Position numbers and translations under genes: made by a program
The notes under the pieces: generated by a model
Seen by the model: only the letters and a program-made list of their open reading frames with translations
Told to the model about the DNA's origin: nothing
The model's database searches: none
NCBI GenBank assembly: GCA_003013855.2
Contig: ML058577.1
Coordinates: 1,674,001-1,738,000, forward strand
DNA length: 64,000 bases
From: Liriodendron chinense
Taxonomy: Eukaryota; Streptophyta; Magnoliopsida; Magnoliales; Magnoliaceae
Reading direction: 5' to 3'
Part shown: positions 53,587 to 64,000 of the stretch, in pieces
How positions within the stretch are numbered: the first letter of the stretch is position 1
How the letters are laid out: each line of letters opens with the position of its first letter

Positions 53587-54989
53587 TATGCAATTCATGT
53601 GGTTGCCCACATGATTGTTGAATAGGCCTGATTTTTTAGGCATCCCACTTTCATGGTTCAATGACCCTTCTGTGTGGTTCCAATGCCATGAAAACATTAG
53701 GATGCCCCCATGCATGAGTTAAACATCATATTGGCCCCATGTGCAAGAGTTGCAGGATAAGCTTACCCTATAGAGGTCAAGGAGGATTCTTCCCCCTGTT
53801 CTTATCTTGAGTTTGAATACTCCGACGAGGGGTTCATGTCATTGATCAAGACCATTAATCTGTTAGACTTTGCAATAGATGAACCATGGCCCAAACAGAT
53901 CCTAGATAACAATATCCTAGCTACGAATCTGGGCCACTTCCACTCGATGGAAGACATCATCGCATTTCTCTCTTTGTATGAAAGGTTAAGATTGTCCTGT
54001 TAATAAGATCTTTCAAGAATGGCCCATACATGATGGGTTTCAAAAGACCAATAGTTGAGATGACTCGGACATTGGTCCCATCTCAACATCAGATGACTGG
54101 AGTACAATCTGCTCACTGCATATCATGTATTAATTCACCATGACTATTATATTACATTATACATCTTATAAGATTAAACATGGAATGTTTCTCGCAGTTC
54201 GCTTTCTTCAAAGTGGCACGTCCTACCTTGCACTGTCCTTGTACAAAAATTTATTCCGTTAGGACAATCCCAGCCCTTGATCAGAAGCCTTTTATATAGA
54301 GATGGACGGTGGAAGAAAGTTTGGTTCAGGGCTTCCGCAAGAGTCCTCTCATTGAGCGATTATACATGATTTTCCAAGCAGTATGATTTTCAACATGACC
54401 CATCCATTGTCGAGCCCACCTAACAATCGGTTCAGATCTTATAGAAACATGCGACGTGTAGACATTAAAAGAAGCAAGCTTTAAGCCAAGAGAGTGGCAA
54501 ACACTCAGGAAGAGCGCTATCTTTTAATGGGACAAAGGCACGGAAGAAAATGTGCATTAGGCAGGTGACAGTGATATCATGGCTGGCGCTTTGGTTCGTC
54601 TGAAAGTGGATACAGCAGAAGGTAAGAATCCGGCTGTAATCCATCACTCAGTTACTGTGCATGTGGTGTCCATTCACGCTGACTGGAATTTGGCCAGTCG
54701 AGGAATTTGCCCTTTTGTCCAGTTTTCCGTGTATTTCTTTTTATGCATGCATTTGCATGCCAGCAAAGGGAAGGAAAAAGTTAACCAATTGAGAGGAAAT
54801 TCTAGGAAAGGTCCATCCATGATGGGGCAATAAGATCAAAGGCTTAGATAGACCAACCATGCACTCCACATCTATAAATTCGGTTCCCAATAGGGAGGTT
54901 GGAACAAAAAGAGAACTTGACCTCTAATAAGAAATACCTAAAATAATTGCATCTGTATATGTATTAAAACATAAGAAGCCCAACGGCAA
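53587..54989. other. Non-coding stretch after the hAT-like element
   Basis: 53587-54184 is the rest of duplicated block copy 2. In 54185-54989 I see no domain, LTR end or tRNA-like box; the ORFs at 54465-54647 and 54579-54833 overlap on opposite strands and look random. Confidence 0.55.
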
Positions 54990-57110
54990 TGTAACAATCC
55001 AGAATTTTTTGCCACATAAAATATTCGATTAAAAAGGTTAAAAGAATTAAATTATAATTAATAAACAAAACAAGAGATTAAGGTAGTTAGTTAAGGCTCT
55101 CTTGCTTGGGAAAGTAGCTCAGGAATTAACTCCCGCCACTGCGGGAATTTAACTCCCGCCGTTTTTTTTTTTAGTGGTTTCAGTATTTTTTTTCCAAATC
55201 TATTCAATGAACGTGATCGATCGGTCATTCGTCCATTGTCAAAATTTGTGGATCATTTCCAAATTTAGAATATCATAAGGCGAATGCTAAAGGCATAGTG
55301 ATTTTTTGTGGGGCCATTTGAATGTAATAGATCATATCTGTACAGATCTTATGAATCCTAAGGACAAATCATGCCAGGATCCAAAATCTCAGGTTGATCT
55401 GATTTTCAGATGGACCACACCAATCTGATCTAAGGATAGATGTTTATCCTACAATGGGCCATCAATGCATCCAATCCATTCTATACAATTTGGATTGTGG
55501 AATGTATCTTTTAAGGATTGGATGATCCGGTGGGCCATGGAGATCATTGGTTAAAGAGATGTTTAAACATGAAAATAAAAAATGAAAAGTGATCATCTTG
55601 GTTCAGATCTAAGGGTCATGAATCTCCTTCAAAATTAATGTGAGTAGAGATAGAGGCATGGTACAGATCTGGCCTCTGATGTCCTTAAACCCATAAAAGT
55701 ATAATGAACAAAGTAAATTTGCAAAAGATTGCAAATCGGCCGACTTTAGAAACCATCAAGTTCTGTCATCAACCCGAGGTGTCGACTGATCGAAACAGAC
55801 AAAAATAGTTTAGCAACTTAAGTGGAAATTCGAACTCACTTCGATCAATCAAACCGCTATATCAATCGATTGACAATGAGCTTCAACCGATCAAGTTGAC
55901 TATATGAATTGCAATTCTTTACAATTGTGTGAATTGTTATTTTTCTACCTTGAACAACTAAGTATTAAGACAAGCCTATTACATCAGAAAGAGAATTATT
56001 GAGTTAAGAATGGGTCAATTAAATGGTACGAATAAATGAAGTATGTTTAAATGATGATGTGTATTTGGGAACTTGTCATTAGTTCGAAATTTGGAGAACT
56101 TGTGGACTACTCATCACCAACTAAAGGTGAGTGATCCCAACATGTTTCATCTCCATCTTAGTTAAAATAGATTGTGTGATTTCTATTATGATTGTAGATG
56201 AATTGATGTATGATGGACTATGAAATATATGCCTAAATTCTAAAAACACAATGGTTGATTATTACATAAGCATCGAACAACATGAGTATCAACATGAACT
56301 AATTATCTCAAGTACACATCTTGGAAATGAAAAGAAAAGAAAGTGTACCTCTCATATGAAGAGATGAATTTATCTTATGATATATTAATTGGCATGTGCA
56401 TTACAAGCACCCATTCTCATGCATAGTGATGAATACCTGAAGGACCCCTCTAAATGACTTATAGGTACCTACAATACCGGGTGATCCAGGGACCATCCTA
56501 GATGCCTATAATGTGTGGATCCTACCAGACTAATAGATGCCTACCCTATGATGGGGGATGTGAGTTGATGGAATCCAACTCTAGCAAGTGGACGGAATTC
56601 CCACTTGATACATGCATTATGCATAGCATGAAATTAATTCATTACCATTTGTATTTTACTATTTTAACTGTTATGTGCACGAACCATGATGAGTTCACTC
56701 ACTAAGCAATGCCAGATAACAATTTGTGGATGAAAAACTAAATAGATGAGGTGGAAGTTAATCTACTAGAGACAGTTCAAGAAAACGAAGCTAAATAGGT
56801 GGAGGAACCCCAAGGAAACTGGTCGTATATGACGGATGGAGAACTTGCAACTTTGAATCCAAATGCTTAGACGAATTTTCTTATGTTGCTAGAACATGCT
56901 TTAGAACTATCTATTTAGATTATTTTCAAGTTATCAATTGACTTTATTTTAGTATTTTGATTGGTTATGAATAAAGTTGAAAATTGGAAGACTTAGTTGA
57001 AATGAAAGTTATGGACGTAAGGATAAATGGAATGGAATGTTGTAATGATTGGTATTTGATGTTGAGAAGAGCTTAGTTTATACATGATGTGATGCCTCCT
57101 AACAACTATA
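54990..57110 (+). repeat. Possible old gypsy-type LTR remnant
   Basis: Starts TGTAACAATCCAGAATTTT, a common opening of chromovirus (Tekay-like) LTRs. Near 56660-56710 it has GCACGAACCATGATGAGTTC and ACTCACTAAGC, text I associate with the same LTRs. No matching end or duplication was found and no coding domains accompany it, so this is tentative. It includes an inverted pair around 55130-55160 (ACTCCCGCC…GCGGG). Confidence 0.35.
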
Positions 57111-57325
57111 TAACTCTTGGTTAAGTATACTATACAAGTCATATACCATAGCTTGGGCTAGAGGGTGCACACTCTATGTTTGAACTACGGGACATGATAG
57201 CAAGGTCATGCATAGCATGGAAGTGAGGAGTGTCTCTGAGAGAAATAGAGGATATGAGCTCAATTCTCAGGCCTTCTCTTTATTAAAAACTAGAGGGCAA
57301 GTATCTCAGGATAAAAACAACAAAC

Positions 57326-57411
57326 AACACTATTAACATGAGTATTATTTGAAAACTGGAAACCATAGGGTAGTTACTCAAGCACTATTAACATGAGTAT
57401 TACCTGAAAAT
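57326..57411. repeat. Short tandem duplication left of copia B
   Basis: CACTATTAACATGAGTATTA followed by YYTGAAAA occurs twice, 57 bp apart, immediately before the 3' LTR of copia B. Confidence 0.75.
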
Positions 57412-58114
57412 TGTCGGGACACCACACACCTTTCCCCTCTACATGCAAATCAATGGGATTAACAATGTAGAATGATTAATGGATGTTAATCACTTCTAAC
57501 ACAAGCAAGCAAATCATTAAGTATGTAGAGTGTAAGAGATAGATCTTTACATGAAAAACCCTTTGATGTGAAGGGAAAAACTATAGACCTAGTCCGACAC
57601 AAATCCATCTCATTAAAAAATAATGGAAGAACAGTCATCAAGCGAACGACCTTTCTTGGATACCTTAATACATCACCCAAAGGTGAATTTCAAGGAACAA
57701 TAAAAGAAAGATCAATTTCCTCACTAACTACGGATTATACAAAATCCTAAAACAATAACTTCGAGAAGACAATAGATAAAATCGGTGATGTGGATGGAAC
57801 CTCATGAATCCGGAGACGAAGATTTTAGTGGTAGAAGACTCTTGATCTTCTTCTTCTATAAAACCCCTTCTCTCTTCTTCGTTCTCTTCTTCTTGTTTTT
57901 TTTTTTTTTTTTTTTTTTACCTTTTTCTTTCTCTCAAAATGTTGTAGGAAATCTCTCTAGGAAAAATCCCTTTTTCTATCATTTTAATTTGCTTAAAAAA
58001 AAAAAAGATAAGGCCAAAAGAACAAAATGCCCCCATTAGGGTCATATGGACAAAAAGGACTACTTAATCCCACATATGTGAGTCTCACCTCCACATGAGA
58101 AGGAACCCCCAACA
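57412..58114 (-). repeat. 3' LTR of copia B
   Basis: TGTCGGGACACC…CCCCCAACA in window orientation, 703 bp. Polypurine tract on the minus strand, AATTAGGAGGGGGTGAT, adjoins it at 58115-58131. Contains a poly-T tract (about 57895-57918). On the minus strand TATAGAAG near 57855 is a possible TATA box. Confidence 0.85.
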
Positions 58115-58479
58115 ATCACCCCCTCCTAATTCATGCGAAGGGCTCGACCATGCCCAAACCCAAGATGCTTCTGCAAAACTCATACTTTTCTCTATATAAG
58201 ACCTTGGTCACATATCCAAATCATTCTTGTCGGTTGGGATCTTTTTAAGCTGTAGCAACTTTTCTTCAAGAGTCTCAAATCTCATAATACTTTATATTTA
58301 AGTTCTTGGACTTTGGAATGAAGACTTAGATTTTTGCTAAGGTAGGTGGCACCTTGACAATGAAAATTAATTAATAATATAATTGTCTTGCATTATGCCA
58401 AGTTCTTAAAAGAACCTTTTCATCCACATTATTTCCTTACAAGTTTCTATCGTTGTAATATATAATCAAACTCTGTATT

Positions 58480-59700
58480 AGATAAGGCCACATACTTTTC
58501 TAACTTCAACTTCCATGGTACTCCTCGATCCCCCTATAAAAGTAATTATGTACCCCGATGTGGAAGTTCCTAGAGTAAATATCTCTTATCATATTTGCAT
58601 CTGTGTAGCCTTCTAACACATGTTTACAACTTCCAAAGTATAAACACACATTGGACAAATCCTTGAGATCTTTGAGAATCCACTTAACTGCCCCCAATGC
58701 TTTTTGTTAGGATTTACAAGAAATCTGTTAATGACTCCAATTGCATATGCGATGTTAGGCCTCATAAACACCATAGCATATATCAAACTTCTTACTACTG
58801 ATGTATATGAAACTGTCTTCATTTCTTCTTTTTCTTTCTCACTTGAGGGACTTTACTCACTACTTAACTTAAAACGATTTGCTAGTGAAGAACCAATAGA
58901 TTTTTCATTATCCATATGAAACATTTCAAGCACTTTCTCAATATACCTTTCTTGTAATAACCATAACTTGCCGACCTTTATACCACGAGAAATCTTTATG
59001 CCCAAAATTTATCATGTGGTTCCTAAGTCCTTCATAGAAAAGGACTTGCTTAACTACTCTTTCAACCTATCAATTTTGCCAAAATTTTGACCAATAGTCA
59101 ACATATGATAACATAGACCAAAAGAATAATAAAATCACAACAAAAAAATCCTTAGTAAATGCACAATAGTTTAAAGATGTTCTTTTATACCCATAGTCCA
59201 CAATGAATGAATCAAATTTTTTTTGTACCACTACCTTAGGGGTTGGTTTAATCTATATAGGCTCTTCTTTAGTTTAATTTGCAAATCATATACTCCTTAC
59301 CTTTGACTTCAAAACTTTTTGACTACTCATATATAGCTCTTCCTCTGAATCACCATAAAGTAATTTTGTTTTGACATCTAGTTACTCAATCTTTAGATTC
59401 ATGCTTATTGTGAGGCCTAATATAACCCAAATGGATATGAAATCTTCACAACAGAAGAAAAATCTTATCAAAGACAATGTCATTCTTTTACCTAAATCCT
59501 TTCACAACCAACCTTGCCTTGTACATTGGTTATGAGTTCTTTTCTTCAGTCTTCAATCTGAATATCTACTTATTCTTGAATGCTTTATTTTCCTTGAGTA
59601 GCTTTACTAAGTCATATGTGTGGTTCTTATGCAAAGAATACATCTCTTCTTGCAGAGCTCTTAGTCATTCCCCTTTATGTTCATCAGTTTAAGCTTCTTG
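58480..59700 (-). pseudogene. Copia B reverse transcriptase and RNase H
   Basis: RNase H part: YTSVVRSLIYAMVFMRPNIA with AIGVINRFLVNPNKKHW (about 58690-58820) and GAVKWILKDLKDLSN (58640-58700). Upstream (58820-59650) the reverse transcriptase is heavily degraded, recognisable in pieces such as SLYGLK-type text around 59220 and a worn LYVDD region near 59100. Many stops and frameshifts; no usable ORF longer than about 70 codons. Confidence 0.75.
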
Positions 59701-61100
59701 ATAATTCTCAAGTTCACCCCCATCTATAAGTATGACATACTCATGATTTGAGTACCTCCTAGATGGTTGGCTTGTTCTAGTAAACCTTCTCAAGTGAGGC
59801 TTAACTGATAGTTCTTAAGGGGGGCGCTCTCCCTATTCTTCCTGTTCAACATCACTTATGGAAATATCATCATCAACCATATCTTTTAGCCTTATGCATC
59901 TCCCCCATCACAATGCACTACGGGAGGAGGCATTGGATCCATATCAATAAGATCATCTACAAAAGGTTAAAAAATTTCAACCTCCTCATAATTTTCATTG
60001 TTTGGTTTTCAAAAAATACCTCATCCCTACTTCTGATCACCTTCTTATTAATTAGATCGCATAACTTGTAACCAAAATTTTCATCTACATAGTCCAAGAA
60101 GGTTCATTATTTTTTTCTTATCATCAAGTTTGGATCGCTCATCTTCAGAGGAGTTGAAGGAAATAGATTATAAGTAATATGCAGCATGAAAATTACATGT
60201 CCAAAATGATCTTGGTAATTTTGCTTGTGAGAGTACTATATATCTGATTCTTTCCACAATAGTGTGATTCATCCTTTCTACTACACCATTGGGCTATACA
60301 GTCTTAAAACCGGATAGCTCATGTTGCATTCCATGTCCTTTACAGTATGCTCAAAAGACCTAATATATTTGCCACCATTATCTATGTGAATACACTTCAA
60401 TGGTTTACACATTTCCCTTTTCACCATAGCATGAAATGTTTAAACACATCCAAGACTTGGTCTTTAATCTTCAAGGCATATGCCCACACCATTCTATAAG
60501 CATCATCTATGAAAGTAATAAAGTAAGAAGCACCACCAAGAGTTTTCACTTTTAGAGGACCATAAGCATCATAATAAACTAATTCAAAAACAATATTTAT
60601 TTTCCTTTTAGGGTAATTTTTATTAAATAAACCCTATGTTATTTTTAACCAAGTAATGAATGCAAATTTAAAGGATTACCTTTAATGTTGAGAAGGATCT
60701 CTTCTTAACAAGAATTTATATACCCTTCTCACTCAAATGAACCAACCATTTATGCCAAAGATCAGTAGAGGAATCATTTTTTGTATGTGTCACCTCGACG
60801 CTGCATAACAATGCTTGCATCTTGTATAAAGTGCAACACCATTTACCTCTTCACTATAGCATGAAAATGTTTAAACACATCCAAGACTCGGTCTTTAATC
60901 TTCAACGATTTGAAGACCCTTCAACGATTTACATGTTTCCCATTCCACCATTACATGAAAATGTTTAAATGCATCTAAGACTTTATCTTTAATGTTCAAG
61001 GCATATACCCATACCTTTCTAGAAGCATCATCTATGAAAGTAACAAAGTAAGAAGCACTACAAGGAGCTTTTACCTTCATAGGACCACAAACATTAGAAT
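59700..61100 (-). pseudogene. Copia B integrase with partial tandem duplication
   Basis: Linker 59700-60100, then integrase. Near 60480-60580 and again at 60895-61080 the minus strand reads the core start (SASYFVTFIDDASRKVWVYA, catalytic Asp within FIDDAS). The QNGVVERM-like segment is near 60270-60310. The duplicated copy has accumulated different stops. Confidence 0.78.
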
Positions 61101-61374
61101 AAACTAATTCTAAAATATTTATTTTCTTTTTAGGGTATTTTTATGAAATGAAATCCTATATTGTTTTTAACCAAGTAATTAAAACAATTAGTTTAAGGAT
61201 TACCTTTTATATTATGAAGGAGCTGCTTCTTAGCAAGAATTTGTAGACCTTTCTCACTCATGTGAACCAACTACTTGTACTAAAGATCAGTAGAGGAATC
61301 ATTCTCTGTAGTGTTCACCTCGACCCTACATAACTATGATTACGTCTTGTATATATAACGTGCAACACCTCTTA
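60397..61374. repeat. ~525-bp internal tandem duplication in copia B
   Basis: Segment 60397-60850 recurs at about 60921-61374 with an offset of roughly 525 bp, spanning integrase start, GAG-pre-integrase and the end of protease. A third short piece of the same motif, ATGAAAATGTTTAAACACATC, is at about 60860. Divergence is substantial. Confidence 0.82.
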
Positions 61375-61570
61375 CCTTTTTCCAACATAAGAGACCCCTT
61401 TGTAAGTTTCCACTGCCTGCTACCAAAATTATTCTTTTTTCATCTAAGCTTCCTAGAAAATTTAAATTAAGGCAAAGATTGGGTATATGTCTTACATCAT
61501 TAAGAATCAACATGCAACTAACACTTGTCTTGACATGAAAATCACCCATTCCTACAATTTTAAAGAGCCA
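61100..61570 (-). pseudogene. Copia B GAG-pre-integrase and protease
   Basis: Protease end at 61340-61549: LILNDVRHIPNLCLNLNFLG, DEKRIILVAGSGNLQRG. GAG-pre-integrase text (LVHMSEKGLQILAKKQLL-like, LWHxRL region) around 61200-61290 with stops. The protease catalytic Asp is not visible. Confidence 0.75.
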
Positions 61571-62993
61571 CTATTACCCATCCTCATAACACCAAAGTCC
61601 CATGACTTGTAAGATGTGAAGAAGTCCTTGTAAGAGTAGCATGATATGAGGCACTGATGTCAATCACCCAATCTATGTCTTGATATGTGAAATTGAGGAA
61701 AGATTTTTTATAATTTAAGAAAATTGTAATATCATCGTCTGAAGTAACCACAGTTATATCCCTCTTTTCTTACTTCACCTTCCCGTTTACTTTATTCTTC
61801 CTTTTTGAACTTTCGACGCTCATTTTGATAGTTGCCCAACTTGTTGCAATTATAATAATTTATATTCTTTCTTAACTTGGATTTACCTTTTGACTTCTCA
61901 TTGTTGTCAGGCTTTTATTTTTTCTTATCCCCCAATTTTTTATGACAAGTGCTTCTGGTTGAGTGGAACCCTAGGATTTTCTTCTTATTTTCACATTCAA
62001 CAAGCTTCCTGTTACTTTTTTTTATTTTTAAAGGCAAAATTTATTAATTCTATGTAAAACAATACATTTTTTGTGGGCATCACAAAAAAAAGATGACGGC
62101 CTCACCTATCGTATAGCCCAAACTAATTTAACCCTTTCTACTTGTCTCCAAACTTATATTATTTAGAGTGAGGAGTCCCCTAATCAGGGTGGGAAGAACA
62201 TCTCTACTTAGATATTTGAAATTGGGCCACTCACCACTTTCCATCTTTGTCAACTCATTCGCGACCAGCATTAGCTTCTCGCAAAATGTGGGATATGCTA
62301 AAGTTCACTAACACTCGAAGAGGCTGAATGGCTTGTAGACGATACCAAATGGTCCAAGGGGCTTTAGCTTCAGTGTTTGCAGCTAGCTTTGCTATGACTC
62401 TAGAGTCCATTTCCATCACGACAAACTTCCCATTATTGAGTCATAGTAACAACTTCATCTAGAGTGGAGTTACTTAGAAGCACTATTAAGACCTCCCATT
62501 TGTCGTGTAAAGAACTGAGTAGTAATAAGGCCTACAACTCATCATATAGCATCCTCTTCATAGATGAAAGTTGACTAACAACATTGTGCATCTCATTCAA
62601 ATTCTCGGCAATCGAACTACCTTATTTGAGCTTCAAGTTTACAAGCTTTCCAATCAAGAAAGTATTGTTGCCTATGGTCTTTCTTTCATGCAACCCTTCC
62701 AAAATCTTCCAAAGTAACTATGCCAAAGTTTTTGTAGAAACAAAATGTAAAGCAGTATTATCTAACCATCGTCAAATGAACCCAACAGCTATCCATTCTA
62801 GTTTCTTCCGCTCACCATCAGTCGTATCTTTCGGTTTGACCCCATCACCTTCCATGGGAGCGTACAAGTCCTTGCAATACAATAAATCTTTCGTCATGAC
62901 TTTCTTAATCATCCAGTTGTTTCCATTCATAATAACCATTCGACTTGTGCTTGCCTCCATGATTCACTCATGAAATGGATAGAACCAACCTGG
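61570..62993 (-). pseudogene. Copia B gag and zinc knuckle, split by a LINE fragment
   Basis: From the right: start MEASTSRMVIMNGNNWMIKK (62960-62900) through KDLYAPMEGDG, the capsid region 62880-62442 with LKLGNSIAENLNEMHNVVSQL and DKWEVLIVLLSNSTLDEVVTM. Then LINE 62016-62441, then VTGSLLNVKIRRKSQG and, near 61830-61870, a decayed zinc knuckle NYYNCNKLGNYQNE (two of four ligands lost). Joining VVTM to VTGSLLN across the LINE gives the usual copia gag sequence. Confidence 0.82.
62016..62441 (-). mobile_element. LINE 3' fragment with RNase H domain
   Basis: Minus strand encodes MEMDSRVIAKLAANTEAKAP and LRVLVNFSISHILREANAGR, the RVT_3-type RNase H found at the C-terminus of plant LINE ORF2. 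A short 3' region and an A-rich tail follow (plus-strand T-rich 62016-62030). Truncated at the 5' end. It interrupts copia B gag; no clear target duplication. Confidence 0.8.
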
Positions 62994-63009
62994 ATCTCAG
63001 ATACCACTT
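62994..63009 (-). other. Primer binding site of copia B
   Basis: Minus strand reads CAAGTGGTATCTGAG after the LTR, close to the Met-tRNA site TGGTATCAGAG, and lies immediately upstream of gag. Confidence 0.75.
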
Positions 63010-63258
63010 GTTGAGAAACCACACACCTCTCCTCTATGTACAAATCAATGGAATTAACAATATAAAAAGATTAATAGATGTTAATCAATTCCAACACAAG
63101 CAAGAAAATCATCAAACATATAGAGTGTAAGAGACACAAAGAGTTTTACGTGGAAAATCTTCCGACGTGAAGGGAAAACCACGGGACCTAGTCCAACACA
63201 AATCTACTATAATAGAAATAATGGAAGTACAATCACCAAGAGAACAACCTCTCTTTTT
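63010..63258 (-). repeat. 5' LTR of copia B, truncated
   Basis: TGTTGAGAAACCACACACC… aligns with the first ~250 bp of the 3' LTR (57412 onward) and stops at about 63258, where unrelated T-rich sequence begins. About 450 bp of U3 is missing. Confidence 0.8.
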
Positions 63259-64000
63259 TTTTCATTTATTCTAATTTTTTATCTCTGAGGTATGGAGATT
63301 AAAAATTTTAGAATAAGAAAAATAATTAAAATAAATAGATGATGGTTTAACTAAGCCCAGAGAGAATATTGGGTCTAAGGCTTAACTGTAGTTATGGAAT
63401 AACATGGAATGGGCCAAAACGATAGGATTGGGGTCACCTTCCATCACCAAGCTTTTTATTCCATAAGCCCAAGCTAAAAATCGCCCATGGAATTGATCAT
63501 CTGAAAGGTAGCCATTCAAAATATGCAAGATGGATTGTTGTTCATCAGATGGGACCCATCATACATGAGACATCGGGACCGTCCATCAGGAATGCGCCCC
63601 CCCACCACCCCCCCCCCCCCCCCCCCCCCCCTTCTTTATCCTTGTGTAAATGGAGTACGAGATCTGGCCCTTAATCAGTTTTGGGCCCACTGTGATTGTT
63701 CCATGTGATTGTCCTTTAAGCGGCAGCCATGGCTGGCACCACCACCAGAAGCGGCAACGAAATCCATGGCTGTCGCCGCCAGCTGCAACCACGGCAGCGG
63801 AAGAGAGAGAAAGACAATAGAGATTGAAAGGGAGAGGACAACAGCCGCTACCGCCACCACCAGCGGCAGCGGCAGCGGCAACCATGGCCGCCGCCGCCGC
63901 AAGCAGCAGCAGTAACTGCCGCAGCGTCTGCCTCTGCCACAGCAAGCAAACAGCGGTAGCATCCGCTATCCGCAAGCCGTAACGGCCTGCTCTCTCTCAA
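63259..64000. other. Non-coding end region with poly-C and GC-rich trinucleotides
   Basis: Contains a C-rich tract at about 63596-63631 and a CGGCAGCGGCAACC/GCCGCCGCC-type trinucleotide-rich stretch at 63720-63950. ORFs here on both strands are translations of low-complexity sequence. I do not support a gene, though an exon of a GC-rich gene continuing past the right edge cannot be excluded. Confidence 0.5.

Larger units (their letters stand above)
51283..54184 (+). repeat. Duplicated ~670-bp block, copy 2 (split)
   Basis: First part 51283-51372, second part 53587-54184, separated by a 2.2-kb insertion. Ends at AAGATTAAACATGGAA like copy 1. A GA microsatellite (about 51200-51222) lies between the two copies. 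Confidence 0.85.
57412..63258 (-). mobile_element. Copia B: Ty1/copia element with truncated 5' LTR
   Basis: Minus-strand order: 5' LTR (63010-63258, truncated), Met-tRNA primer site, gag, zinc knuckle, protease, GAG-pre-integrase, integrase, reverse transcriptase, RNase H, polypurine tract, 3' LTR (57412-58114). A different family from copia A by LTR sequence. It contains an internal duplication (60397-61374) and a LINE fragment (62016-62441). The 5' LTR stops being alignable after GAACAACCTCTC, so no target duplication can be tested. All genes decayed. Confidence 0.85.

Noticed and set aside
54579..54833. 84-residue ORF as a possible gene
   Set aside because: Overlaps an opposite-strand ORF of similar length and shows no family resemblance.
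63586..63975. Overlapping ORFs on both strands in GC-rich sequence, one 129 residues long
   Set aside because: Low-complexity Gly/Ala/Leu translation across poly-C and trinucleotide repeats; no domain, and open on both strands by composition.

Overview
The window is repeat-rich nuclear DNA from a flowering plant. The evidence is Ty1/copia and Ty3/gypsy (Tat) retrotransposons, a plant hAT element, tRNA-derived SINEs, a Tourist-like MITE, a plant mobile domain gene and CCCTAA/CCCTAAA interstitial telomere-type repeats. Recurrent non-coding repeats with a 'gggcccaccatgatg' type core suggest to me a magnoliid, but this is only an impression. I found no intact host gene, no rRNA and no functional tRNA gene. 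All protein-coding sequence recognised is transposon-derived and broken by stops and frameshifts.

Layout: (1) 1-1963, minus-strand copia remnant (copia C: 5' LTR plus gag) interrupted by an LTR of an 'ACCGGT-array' family. (2) 1964-5949, non-coding with small repeats. (3) 5958-13955, one ~8 kb hAT element with 8-bp target duplication TGCCCAAT. It contains a telomere-like tract, a decayed RICESLEEPER/Ac-type transposase split by a 2.1 kb solo LTR, and a second BED-finger gene fragment. (4) 14009-48554, a single minus-strand copia element (copia A), stretched from about 5.2 kb to 34.5 kb by nested insertions and still flanked by the duplication AAATT. (5) 48555-54989, SINEs, a short retroposon, a hairpin, and a duplicated ~670 bp block whose second copy is split by a hAT-like element that itself holds a solo LTR. 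(6) 54990-57411, possible old gypsy LTR remnant. (7) 57412-63258, a second minus-strand copia element (copia B) with an internal duplication and a LINE fragment. (8) 63259-64000, non-coding with poly-C and GC-rich trinucleotide sequence.

Nested inside copia A, left to right in window coordinates, are: a solo LTR (16081-17719); a 20.1 kb Tat-lineage gypsy element (17986-38096), with its own solo LTR at 35429-37007; a SINE (38277-38444); a Tourist-like MITE (38724-39454); a second, deletion-derivative Tat-like element (40560-46103); and another solo LTR (46476-47604). Target duplications and resumption of the copia reading order support each step.

The most interesting content is in the 20 kb Tat element. 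Downstream of gag-pol and on the opposite strand it carries a multi-exon plant mobile domain (PMD) gene. Two canonical 83-bp introns are visible, followed by an acidic repeat domain and a coiled-coil C-terminus. A second general pattern is that most LTR families here carry, close upstream of their TATA box, a dense array of family-specific short motifs. In most families these are dyad-symmetric; in the second Tat-like element they are direct minisatellite units.
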